5,594 nucleotides of DNA from Chloroflexota bacterium. Its GTDB lineage: Bacteria > Chloroflexota > Dormibacteria > CF-121. The DNA lies in NCBI GenBank assembly GCA_005889395.1, contig VBFX01000090.1, positions 2,779-8,372 on the forward strand. The letters run 5' to 3'. Positions within the stretch are counted from its first letter, which is position 1. Each line of letters begins with the position of its first letter. Below are positions 1 to 5,584 of the stretch, one piece after another. The position numbers and the translations under genes are program-made. Under the pieces are notes generated by a model. That model ran no database searches and was not told where the DNA came from. It saw only the letters and a program-made list of their open reading frames with translations.

Positions 1-1079
1 AGGGTCTGGATGGCCCGCTGCACGGTGGTCGCCGGCCCGAGATTGGCGCGCCGGCGGTACTCCTCCCGGTAGATGTTGCGCCCGCCCCACTCGACCAACG
101 CCACTAGAAGGTTGCGCTGGGCCGGGGCCGAGTCGTGCCAGAGGACCGTCATCTGCGCCGCCTCCGCGTCGAGGACCCGAGAGATGGCGGTCGACACCAG
201 CTCCGTGGTGGAGAGGGGGAGGAGGGCCACTTCCCAGAGAAAGTGCGCCGCCTCCTGGGTGTCGTTGGGATGTGCGCCGGTGAAGTCGATCAGCGCATAG
301 ATGGCGTCTTTCGGCAGCGGCCGGCCGCTGGCCCGAAAGCGCCCCATCAGGAAGTTGGCGAATTCCTCGCGCGGCAGCGCGCCGAGCGGGTAAGGGCGGG
401 CCATCTTCAGCAGCGGGGCGTTGCGTTCGTGCACGGCTCGGCGGAGCAAGGCCTGGCGCGACCCGAGGAAGGCGTACGACACGTGTTGCTGGTGCTGGAT
501 CACGGCGCGCAGCTGCCGCAAGAGAGTGACACCGAGTTCCATCAGGTCCTGGAACTCGTCGAGGATGACGACGACCCGTTTCTTCTTGCCCTCGCGCGCG
601 ATCACCTCGGGCTCTTGAAAAATCTGCTCGAGCAGGGCATCGAGGTTGGGCGTGCCGGCGCTGGCGGCCTCGAATGAGAGCGACGCGTGGCCTTCGCTGT
701 CGAGCGTCAGCGTGGGTCGAACCCGAAACGCCTTCAGGTGCTGGACAACCCAATCCTCGGCACGCTGCGCCGGATTCTTGAAGGCATCCAGGTAGGCGGA
801 GGCCAGCCGGTCCGCAAGCCGGGCTCGAGAGGGAACCAGCATGCAATCGAGGTAGGCGACCGGGATGCCGGCCGCCTCCAAATGGCGCTTCACCTCGAGG
901 ATGAGTGAGGTCTTGCCGAAGCGACGGGGCGCCTCGATCAGGATGTTCTGCCCGCCACGGAGTTCGCGCTCGAGCGCCCGCAGGTCGGCTTCGCGGTCGG
1001 TGAAGGCGTCGCCGGAGACGATCCGACCGAAGCGGAACGGGTTGGTGGCCGAGGCCGCCGCTTTTACGCGTGCCGGCAT
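1..1079 (-). CDS. AAA+/archaeal-type ATPase (ATPase_2-like), 3' end beyond the window
   Basis: The minus strand is open from an ATG at 1079 to the left edge, giving 359 residues with no stop, so the C-terminus is missing. An N-terminal segment (NPFRFGRIVSGDAFTDRE, about 13-30) precedes a P-loop, EAPRRFGKTSL (49-59). There the first Walker A glycine is replaced by Ala, while the GKTS core is intact. Walker B is VVVILDEFQDL (169-179). A sensor-1-like strand, YAFLGSRQALL, lies at 202-212. Residues from about 320 onward (RNLLVALVEWGG) look like the start of a winged-helix domain. This order fits the archaeal-type ATPase_2 / STAND-related family, about 380-450 residues long, whose members are common in bacteria and mostly have no assigned substrate. 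No Shine-Dalgarno precedes the ATG, and a TATACT box sits 10 nt upstream. It diverges from the lipoprotein gene. The fold is confident and the cellular role unknown. Confidence 0.88.
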   Translation of the reverse strand, partial: MPARVKAAASATNPFRFGRIVSGDAFTDREADLRALERELRGGQNILIEAPRRFGKTSLILEVKRHLEAAGIPVAYLDCMLVPSRARLADRLASAYLDAFKNPAQRAEDWVVQHLKAFRVRPTLTLDSEGHASLSFEAASAGTPNLDALLEQIFQEPEVIAREGKKKRVVVILDEFQDLMELGVTLLRQLRAVIQHQQHVSYAFLGSRQALLRRAVHERNAPLLKMARPYPLGALPREEFANFLMGRFRASGRPLPKDAIYALIDFTGAHPNDTQEAAHFLWEVALLPLSTTELVSTAISRVLDAEAAQMTVLWHDSAPAQRNLLVALVEWGGRNIYREEYRRRANLGPATTVQRAIQT

Positions 1080-1089
1080 TACGCGGATT

Positions 1090-1095
1090 AGTATA
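1090..1095 (-). promoter_or_regulatory. -10 box of the ATPase gene (near-leaderless)
   Basis: On the minus strand TATACT lies 10 nt upstream of the ATG at 1079. Initiation at the usual 6-8 nt past the box would leave a leader of only a few nucleotides, matching the absence of any ribosome binding site. No good -35 is visible at 17-18 nt (TACGCA at best). The box and distance are seen; the leaderless mRNA is inferred. Confidence 0.5.
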
Positions 1096-1136
1096 ACGTG
1101 ATTGCGCGGACTTGCGTACGAAGGCGGCTTCCATTG

Positions 1137-1165
1137 TTGACAAGCGGTGGCGGAGTCGATACGGT
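1137..1165 (+). promoter_or_regulatory. Sigma70-type promoter of the lipoprotein gene
   Basis: A perfect TTGACA (1137-1142) is followed after exactly 17 nt by TACGGT (1160-1165), which keeps the three most conserved -10 positions (T, A and final T). Transcription would start near 1172, leaving a leader of about 17 nt that is nearly all ribosome binding site. This also argues against translation starting at the GTG at 1147, which lies inside the promoter spacer. Confidence 0.65.
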
Positions 1166-1172
1166 TAGCCGC

Positions 1173-1180
1173 AAGGGAGG
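1173..1180 (+). promoter_or_regulatory. Ribosome binding site fixing the lipoprotein start
   Basis: AAGGGAGG ends 8 nt before the ATG at 1189, an ideal distance. It supports 1189 over the longer open frame that begins at GTG 1147, as does the signal peptide that begins directly at this ATG. Confidence 0.75.
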
Positions 1181-1188
1181 CGGAGGGC

Positions 1189-1713
1189 ATGTTGACACGG
1201 TTGGTGGTCGCGTCGCTGGGTGTCGTGCTCGCGGCGTGCGGGGGTCAATCCGGGGCCAGCACGCCGACTCCAACGGCGACCCCATACGTGGCCACCGAGT
1301 CGGGATTCAGTGCCGTTTTCCCAGCCACCCCGGCCAAGCAAACCCAAAAGGTCAACCAGCCCGGTATCAACGCCGACCTGACACTGTATACCGCGACGAC
1401 CAACGACGAGCAGGTCATTGTGGGTTATGAGCCACTGCCGCTCGCCCCTCAGCGAAGCGAGATCCAGAGTCGACTCGACGCCGGTATCGCGGGATCCGCC
1501 TCCAACACCAACGGAACCGTGCTGTCGAAAGGCAATACGACGTTCCTCGGGCAACCCGCCGAGGACGCCGTGCTCCAGGCGCAGGGCGCCGTCGTGCACG
1601 AACGGATCGTGTTCTTCGGATCGAAGCTCTACATTTTCGAAGGCATCACGAGGACCACGGACGCGAAGCATCCGGCCTACGACACGCTCCTGGCGACCTT
1701 CAAGACGCTCTGA
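1189..1713 (+). CDS. Secreted lipoprotein of unknown function
   Basis: The 174-residue product starts at an ATG with a strong ribosome binding site. It opens with a lipoprotein signal peptide: Arg4, a hydrophobic run (5-14) and lipobox LAAC with the acylated Cys at 17, followed by GGQSG. A Thr/Pro tether (TPTPTATP, 25-32) leads to a globular domain of about 140 residues beginning ESGFSAVFPATP (37-48) and ending in LLATFKTL. The 'GFS-x-x-FP-x-x-P' opening occurs in many uncharacterised bacterial secreted proteins; I cannot assign it to a named family. There are no Cys residues after the lipobox and no catalytic motif that I recognise. It should be anchored to the outer face of the cytoplasmic membrane. 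It is probably monocistronic, with its own promoter and a convergent gene 33 nt downstream. Confidence 0.85.
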   Translation: MLTRLVVASLGVVLAACGGQSGASTPTPTATPYVATESGFSAVFPATPAKQTQKVNQPGINADLTLYTATTNDEQVIVGYEPLPLAPQRSEIQSRLDAGIAGSASNTNGTVLSKGNTTFLGQPAEDAVLQAQGAVVHERIVFFGSKLYIFEGITRTTDAKHPAYDTLLATFKTL

Positions 1714-1746
1714 CGCCGATAACAACCTCATCGGGCTGGTGCAGTC

Positions 1747-2037
1747 CTAGAAATTGAGGAGGAAGACCGGAGCCGCCGCCGCCAGGCCGGCGATGACCTG
1801 CAGGGCGAGGACCAGCAGCGCCGGTCCTGGCGTTCGTGGCAACCACCTGGTGGCGAAGAACGCGATGGCCGGGATCTGCGCCGCCATCAGCAGCTGCCAG
1901 AGATGGGCCGCCGTCCCCTCATCGGCCTGGCGCGCCGTGCCGAACATCGCGATGTGACCGAGGACCAGGGCAAGCGCGGCGACCGACATCGCCAATGGGA
2001 GCAAAGCCGAGGGTCGCTTCAGCGTGGCGATAGTCAG
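1747..2037 (-). CDS. Small three-helix membrane protein, apparent CTG start
   Basis: From the CTG at 2037 the product is 96 residues, beginning MTIATLKRPSALLPLAM. It has three predicted membrane helices at about 12-32, 46-64 and 71-93, and ends LLNF. The first helix is amphipathic-free and hydrophobic, and a short polar loop (TARQADEGTAAH) follows. I chose CTG because AAGGTGG lies 7 nt upstream, while the TTG at 2004 and ATG at 1989 have no ribosome binding site and would start inside or at the edge of the first helix. The reading frame is closed by a stop at 2050-2052, so no longer form exists. It lies 16 nt after the metalloprotease-like gene on the same strand and is probably co-transcribed and translationally coupled. 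I do not recognise the family; function unknown. Confidence 0.72.
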   Translation of the reverse strand: MTIATLKRPSALLPLAMSVAALALVLGHIAMFGTARQADEGTAAHLWQLLMAAQIPAIAFFATRWLPRTPGPALLVLALQVIAGLAAAAPVFLLNF

Positions 2038-2060
2038 GCCTGATCCACCTTAATCAGGCC
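2037..2060 (-). promoter_or_regulatory. Hairpin presenting the ribosome binding site between the two minus-strand genes
   Basis: Perfect 7-nt arms GGCCTGA / TCAGGCC (2037-2043 and 2054-2060) enclose a 10-nt loop. In the minus-strand mRNA the upstream arm contains the stop codon TGA of the metalloprotease-like gene. The loop carries AAGGTGG (2045-2051), and the downstream arm ends at the C of the proposed CTG start. A ribosome finishing the first gene would melt the stem, which suggests translational coupling. The pairing is seen; the role is inferred. Confidence 0.4.
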
Positions 2061-2578
2061 GCCGGCTTCAGGGGCCGGCGGGCGCCCATCGGGTAGCCGG
2101 GCAGCACGCTGCTCCAGTCGATGCCGCGATTGCGGGCCCGAAAGTAGGTTAGGGCAAAGCGGTCGCACGCGGTCTCGGCGGCGCCTTTTCCACCGCGGAC
2201 TTCCCGCAGATACCAGTGATAGAACTCGTGGCAGTAGAGAAATCGCAGCACCTCACGACGCGTCCGGAAACGGATGGTCCGGCCGAACCACTGGAAAGCG
2301 AGGCGGCGCCCTGGCTTGCGGCGAGCCCGGTAGTACACCTTCTCGTCCCAGGCGCGAAACGGCTCGGGTACTTGCAGCTCGATCAGCCGATCCTCATACC
2401 AACAAAAGGCCGCCAGGTGGGGCGCCTGTCGGTAGCGCAGCGGTCGGGCGCTGATGCCGTAGCCCACGGGGGGCGGCAGGTCGGCCAGCCAGCGCCGTAA
2501 GGTGTTGGCGTCCACCCCGGTGACCCGCGATCGGAGGGGGATCGAGGCCCAGCTGCGACGAGGAGGGGAGAGGGCCAT
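2054..2578 (-). CDS. HExxH zinc-metalloprotease-like protein
   Basis: This 174-residue soluble protein begins at an ATG with only a weak GGG upstream. Its centre carries CHEFYH (116-121), an HExxH zinc motif with ligands His117 and His121 and catalytic Glu118. Fourteen residues past the second His, an ETACDRFAL segment (135-143) supplies Glu135 as a likely third ligand. The spacing and the E-x-x-x-D-R-F-A pattern recall ImmA/IrrE-type peptidases, which have HExxH followed by an E-x-x-A-N-x-F-A helix. The aromatic HEFYHWY context and the N-terminal half (about 20-110, with LYRARRKPGRRLAF-like basic strands) match no family I can name. It has no signal peptide or membrane helix, so it is probably cytoplasmic. 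It is the first gene of a pair with a small membrane protein. The gene is certain, the peptidase-like motif is clear, and the activity is inferred. Confidence 0.8.
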   Translation of the reverse strand: MALSPPRRSWASIPLRSRVTGVDANTLRRWLADLPPPVGYGISARPLRYRQAPHLAAFCWYEDRLIELQVPEPFRAWDEKVYYRARRKPGRRLAFQWFGRTIRFRTRREVLRFLYCHEFYHWYLREVRGGKGAAETACDRFALTYFRARNRGIDWSSVLPGYPMGARRPLKPAA

Positions 2579-2596
2579 CCCGATTAGCTTAAGAGC

Positions 2597-2616
2597 AAGC
2601 CGGGTAACCCTGGCTT
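2597..2616. repeat. Inverted repeat (hairpin) in the divergent intergenic region
   Basis: AAGCC-GGG and CCC-TGGCTT arms pair over eight positions (one G-T wobble on the plus strand) around a 4-nt TAAC loop. It lies just upstream of the metalloprotease-like gene and about 55 nt before the sensor gene. No T-run follows in either direction, so it is not an intrinsic terminator. It may be an operator or an mRNA leader hairpin. Confidence 0.35.
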
Positions 2617-2630
2617 CATTCTGGCGGTCG

Positions 2631-2645
2631 TTACACCATTTGTAA
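2631..2645. promoter_or_regulatory. Candidate operator, TTACA-N5-TGTAA
   Basis: Perfect 5-nt arms lie around a CCATT spacer, in the only AT-rich patch of the region between the divergent minus-strand and plus-strand pairs. The dyad has the size of a dimeric repressor site. With 5-nt arms it could be chance, and I see no clear promoter hexamers around it. Confidence 0.25.
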
Positions 2646-2670
2646 GGTTTCGCCGCTCGCTCGCCACAGG

Positions 2671-4341
2671 TTGTCGCCAGCTCTTCGACGCGACCGCAGC
2701 CTTTCCGCCACAGACTGGGGGCTGGTGGAAACGGCTCCCCTGAGCGAACTCGATCTGGCGCGCCTCAAGGCGCGGCAAGCCTCGCTTCCCGCCGTGCACC
2801 CGGTGGCTTCCGCAGGGCGCCGGTCCCTGCCCAGCTTGCGTGACACCGTCGGTTGGACCGGGGTCGCCCTCACACGCGAGCTGAAGATCTGGCACACCGC
2901 CTTGCCCGGACTGGTGCGCAGCGACGCGGTTTTCAGCCTGATGCTCTGGGTGGCGGTTTTCAGCGTGGCGGCTGCGGTGGTCGCGGTTCCCACCATCCCG
3001 ATCTCGGTCCGCTACAGCGCCGGGCTGGCGGCGGTCGCCTACCTCTTTGTTTGCATCGAATTGACGCGCATGCAGCGGCCGGTCCCCGGGAGCCAGGTGC
3101 TGCTTGGGGGAGCCGACCTCGCCGTCGTCATGGCGCTTGGCGCGCTCTCGGCTCCTTATGTGTCCTACGCGCACGTGCTGCTCTTCTTTGGGGCGGCGCG
3201 GCTGGCCGCCCGCTTCCGCGATCCGCGGATCCTCGCCGCCGGCCTGTTGCTCTTGTGGCCGTTCGAGGCAGCGGGTCACGCCGCCCCGCTCGCGATCGTG
3301 ATGGACCTCTTTTTGGTCCTGATGACAATGTGGCTCGTCGTCTTCCTCACGACGTCCGCCGACGGGGCCAAGGCGACGATCGCGCGGCAGGGCGCGCTGG
3401 CCGCGGTCACTTCCGGGTTGGCGCGAGCGCGCGATGAGGACGGCCTCTTCGCCGAGCTCGCCGACCTGGCGCCGGCCCTCGCCCCCGGCTGCGCCTGGGC
3501 TTTCTGGGCCAAGGACCCGGCGGGCGACGAGTTTCGCGCGGTTCGCTGGGCCGGGCTCGGCGACGGCGAACTTCCGGGATTTACCTTCACCCCGACCCTC
3601 GGCGCCGATCCCAGTCAGGCGGTGCTCATCCAGGGGCCGCTCCCGGGCACCAGCTTCGGGGAGTGCACGCTCATCCAACCAACGGCCGGCGAGGATGGGC
3701 TCAACGGCCTGATCACCGTCGCGGGCCACGCGGTCGAGCTCGACCCGCCGACCCGGGAATTGATCCGTGCGGTTGGCGATGAAATGGGTGCCACCTTGCT
3801 GCGGCTGGCGATGCTCGACGAGGAACGGCAGCAGACCGAGGCGATGGAGCAAGCAAACCGGTTGGCCGGGCTCGCCGCGCCGTACGCCGCCGACCAGCGG
3901 GCGGCGCTCGGGGCGATCCGGCCCGCGCTCGCGGACCTGTTGCGCTCCGAGAGCCTCCACCTCGAATGGGTCAACGGCGACCGCCTGCAGCTGGTCGTCC
4001 CCGAGGGCGACCCGCTCCAGGACCACGCGCCGGGCTGGCTGCCGCTCGCCGGCACGCGCAGCGCGGAGGCGCAACTCGAAGGCCGTGCCCTGCGCGAGCC
4101 GCTCGCCGGCCGCCGTCCGGAAGATCTGTTCGGCGTGCCGGCCGGATTGCGCCACATCGCGGTCGCGCCCATGCGGTGCGCCGAGGTCGATGGCACGCTG
4201 CAAATCGGGCGTCGCCTGCCGCGCGCCTACGCGTCGAGCGAAGTCCTGGTGCTCCAGCGCCTTGCGGAGCGCCTGAGCGTCTTGTTCGCGGCCGCCGCGC
4301 CGGCTAGCGTCGTAAATTCCACGACAGGGGGAGCCCCGTGA
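2671..4341 (+). CDS. Polytopic membrane sensor with tandem GAF-like domains and no output domain
   Basis: From a TTG at 2671 the product is 556 residues. A soluble N-terminal stretch (1-84) is followed by five or six hydrophobic segments at about 85-107, 111-130, 148-177 (one or two helices), 186-203 and 205-228. A linker (230-245) leads to a first GAF-like domain (about 243-383). It begins GALAAVTSGLARARDEDGLF and ends with a helix running into a short coiled coil, LDEERQQTEAMEQANRLAG (382-400). A second, shorter GAF-like domain (about 411-541) ends SSEVLVLQRLAERLSVLF, the typical closing helix. No kinase, GGDEF, EAL, HD or phosphatase motif is present, so any signal must pass to a partner. 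The start is uncertain: TTG 2671 and GTG 2725 both lack a properly spaced ribosome binding site, and an in-frame stop lies at 2605-2607. Its stop overlaps the next start. The membrane topology is confident; the GAF call rests on pattern only. Confidence 0.8.
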   Translation: MSPALRRDRSLSATDWGLVETAPLSELDLARLKARQASLPAVHPVASAGRRSLPSLRDTVGWTGVALTRELKIWHTALPGLVRSDAVFSLMLWVAVFSVAAAVVAVPTIPISVRYSAGLAAVAYLFVCIELTRMQRPVPGSQVLLGGADLAVVMALGALSAPYVSYAHVLLFFGAARLAARFRDPRILAAGLLLLWPFEAAGHAAPLAIVMDLFLVLMTMWLVVFLTTSADGAKATIARQGALAAVTSGLARARDEDGLFAELADLAPALAPGCAWAFWAKDPAGDEFRAVRWAGLGDGELPGFTFTPTLGADPSQAVLIQGPLPGTSFGECTLIQPTAGEDGLNGLITVAGHAVELDPPTRELIRAVGDEMGATLLRLAMLDEERQQTEAMEQANRLAGLAAPYAADQRAALGAIRPALADLLRSESLHLEWVNGDRLQLVVPEGDPLQDHAPGWLPLAGTRSAEAQLEGRALREPLAGRRPEDLFGVPAGLRHIAVAPMRCAEVDGTLQIGRRLPRAYASSEVLVLQRLAERLSVLFAAAAPASVVNSTTGGAP

Positions 4342-4577
4342 TCAAGCAAACGGTTCGAGCGGCGAGCGAGACCGACGGGTTGGTCAGCGACATGCGCCAG
4401 CTGGCCCAGGCGGTGGTGCCGGGCCAGACGGTTGACGACCCGGCCTACATGGAGCGGGCGATCAGCACGCGCATCGCGACCTTCTTAATGGTGCTGCTGG
4501 TGACGATCATCTTCGCCACCTCGGCGCTGCCCGATGTCGGGCCGACGCTCGCCAAGGTCATCCAGGCGCATCTTTAA
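4338..4577 (+). CDS. Small single-span membrane protein coupled to the GAF-like sensor
   Basis: This 79-residue product starts at GTG 4338, which overlaps the sensor's TGA stop as GTGA. A GGGGGAG ribosome binding site (4327-4333) lies 4 nt upstream. The N-terminal 40 residues are soluble and mildly acidic, and a single membrane helix runs from about 47 to 64 (ATFLMVLLVTIIFATSAL). A short tail, PDVGPTLAKVIQAHL, follows. Arg and Glu residues before the helix (MER, 38-40) and the lack of a cleavage site suggest a membrane anchor. The 4-nt overlap implies translational coupling and near-equal synthesis with the sensor, so the two proteins probably act together in the membrane. I do not recognise the family. 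Confidence 0.78.
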   Translation: MIKQTVRAASETDGLVSDMRQLAQAVVPGQTVDDPAYMERAISTRIATFLMVLLVTIIFATSALPDVGPTLAKVIQAHL

Positions 4578-4694
4578 CACCGTCGCGGACGTCGGGCTGC
4601 CAGATAGCCGGCCGCCTGTCTCGCTCCCTCGCCCCAATTGACTGGTACGCAGAATATTCACTTTACGACGTTGCACCCGATGCTGGAGATGAGC

Positions 4695-5195
4695 TCAGCG
4701 GGACTCGGGCTTCCATGTATCCCCCAGCACACGGACGGGGCCAGCAAAGTTCTCGACGATGGCGGCCTGCACGGCTTCGGCAATGGGTGGGCGGAAATCC
4801 AGCCGGGGGAGCTGGTCCACCGACACCCACTGCCAGCCGGCGAGCACAGGATCGCGAGGGTCGAGCACCGGCGCGGCCCCCTCCCCTATCTCTGCCTGAA
4901 AAATGAGGTTGACGACGTGGCGGTCGGGCGCCAGGCTCTCACAGACAATGGCGAGCGGCCCCACGCGGGCGTCCAGGCCGAGCTCTTCCTTCAGCTCGCG
5001 GCGCAACGCCGCGTCGAGCGTTTCGTGGCCCTCCAGCCGGCCGCCGGGCAGGACCCAGTAGCGCTGGCCACGCTTGCGATGCTCAACCAGCAGGATCTGG
5101 GCCTGGCGGACGATGATCGCGGCCACGCGCAGCTGCGGCGTCACCGGATTAAAGGCCTGCACCAGCGACGCGAGACTGACCAGCGATGTGCTCAT
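4695..5195 (-). CDS. Nudix hydrolase, second gene of the SOS operon
   Basis: The 166-residue product carries a complete Nudix box (G-x5-E-x7-R-E-U-x-E-E-x-G-U) at 52-74: Gly52, Glu58, Arg66-Glu67, Glu70-Glu71 and Gly73. These residues bind the divalent metal and catalyse hydrolysis of a nucleoside diphosphate linked to another moiety. The strand before the box, RVAAIIVRQAQILLVEHR (23-40), and the WVLPGG turn (47-52) are typical of the fold. The substrate cannot be read from the sequence; MutT-like 8-oxo-dGTP cleaning and ADP-ribose or sugar-nucleotide cleavage are all open. The ATG at 5195 is preceded by AGGAG (5207-5211) at 11 nt, slightly long. The gap to the LysM gene is 20 nt on the same strand, so it is probably read from the same SOS-controlled promoter. 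No separate promoter is evident in that gap. Confidence 0.9.
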   Translation of the reverse strand: MSTSLVSLASLVQAFNPVTPQLRVAAIIVRQAQILLVEHRKRGQRYWVLPGGRLEGHETLDAALRRELKEELGLDARVGPLAIVCESLAPDRHVVNLIFQAEIGEGAAPVLDPRDPVLAGWQWVSVDQLPRLDFRPPIAEAVQAAIVENFAGPVRVLGDTWKPESR

Positions 5196-5215
5196 GGTAG
5201 TGGCGGCTCCTCGCG

Positions 5216-5512
5216 CTACTCGCGCGGCAGGTGCAGCGTCTGCCCCGGCGTGAGCAGCGGCGTCGGCAACCGGTTGGCCTGGAGGATCGCCTCCACGTGT
5301 GGCCGGGGATCACCCCGGTAGTGGGCGGCCGCGATGCTCCAGACGGTGTCCCCCGGCGCGACCACCACCCGGTCGCTCGCCTGCGGCCCGCTGCCATAGG
5401 CCAGCCGGCCAGTGGCGAGCACGAGCGCGACGGCGAGGACCAGGATGCGGCCCCAGCCGCGGCGGCGTTGGGGTCGCGGGTAGGCGTGTCGGGCGCCGTC
5501 CTGCACGAACAT
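5216..5512 (-). CDS. LysM membrane protein, YneA/Rv2719c-like SOS cell-division inhibitor
   Basis: From the ATG at 5512 the product is 98 residues. It has a basic N-terminus (RPQRRRGWGR, 13-22), one membrane helix (about 23-40), and one LysM domain (49-97) with the hallmark APGDTVWSIA and LLTPGQTLHLP. This is the layout of YneA (B. subtilis) and Rv2719c (M. tuberculosis). Both are small LysM proteins divergent from lexA that delay division during the SOS response by acting at the envelope. The SOS boxes directly upstream support the same role. The frame could extend to a TTG at 5554, but that TTG is the first half of the -35 box, so it cannot lie in the mRNA. The ATG lies inside SOS box 1 and has no Shine-Dalgarno; a GTG two codons later is an alternative. 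Fold and regulation are confident; the division role is by analogy. Confidence 0.85.
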   Translation of the reverse strand: MFVQDGARHAYPRPQRRRGWGRILVLAVALVLATGRLAYGSGPQASDRVVVAPGDTVWSIAAAHYRGDPRPHVEAILQANRLPTPLLTPGQTLHLPRE

Positions 5513-5519
5513 GCGTTCG
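5506..5519. promoter_or_regulatory. SOS box 1 (LexA operator)
   Basis: CGAACATGCGTTCG is an exact match to the Gram-positive type SOS box CGAAC-N4-GTTCG. It is nearly perfectly palindromic, and the symmetry extends one base each side (ACGAAC...GTTCGT). It covers the predicted transcription start and the ATG of the LysM gene. Confidence 0.85.
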
Positions 5520-5525
5520 TGAGAG

Positions 5526-5554
5526 ACGCTAGCACGAACAGGCGTTCGCGTCAA
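5526..5554 (-). promoter_or_regulatory. Promoter of the LysM-Nudix operon, with SOS box 2 in its spacer
   Basis: On the minus strand TTGACG (5554-5549) and TAGCGT (5531-5526) are separated by exactly 17 nt. SOS box 2 fills 14 of those 17 positions. Transcription would start near 5519, inside SOS box 1, leaving a leader of about 7 nt before the ATG. LexA at box 2 would occlude RNA polymerase directly. Confidence 0.6.
5535..5548. promoter_or_regulatory. SOS box 2 (LexA operator)
   Basis: CGAACAGGCGTTCG differs from box 1 at one spacer position and has intact arms. It sits between the -35 and -10 hexamers of the LysM operon promoter and is probably the main repression site. Confidence 0.85.
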
Positions 5555-5563
5555 TCCCCTGTC

Positions 5564-5577
5564 CGAACAAGTGTTTG
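5564..5577. promoter_or_regulatory. SOS box 3 (LexA operator, one arm imperfect)
   Basis: CGAACAAGTGTTTG has one mismatch in the right arm (GTTTG for GTTCG). It lies upstream of the LysM -35 box and most likely serves the divergent gene to the right, expected to be lexA, whose start is not in the window. Confidence 0.75.
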
Positions 5578-5584
5578 CAATAGG

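Noticed and set aside
135..677. A plus-strand open frame of 180 codons within the ATPase region
   Set aside because: It is antisense to the ATPase, whose Walker A, Walker B and continuous 359-residue frame are on the minus strand.
1165..1731. A minus-strand frame of 188 codons opposite the lipoprotein
   Set aside because: The plus strand has promoter, ribosome binding site, signal peptide and lipobox; the antisense product is Arg/Gly-rich and featureless.
2584..4203. A 539-codon open frame on the minus strand opposite the sensor gene
   Set aside because: Its translation is rich in Arg, Gly, Gln and Glu with no hydrophobic core or motif. The plus strand encodes clear membrane helices and a coupled downstream gene. 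Long antisense frames are expected in GC-rich codon usage.
4578..4694. Possible terminator or small gene between the convergent sensor and Nudix units
   Set aside because: Only a 4-bp GGCT/AGCC pairing was found, with no T-run and no credible short frame.
4638..5321. A plus-strand frame of 227 codons opposite the Nudix and LysM genes
   Set aside because: It runs antisense through two genes with definite domain motifs and has no ribosome binding site at its TTG.
5216..5554. LysM protein start at TTG 5554 (112 residues)
   Set aside because: This TTG is part of the -35 element, and the added 14 residues are encoded by promoter and operator DNA.
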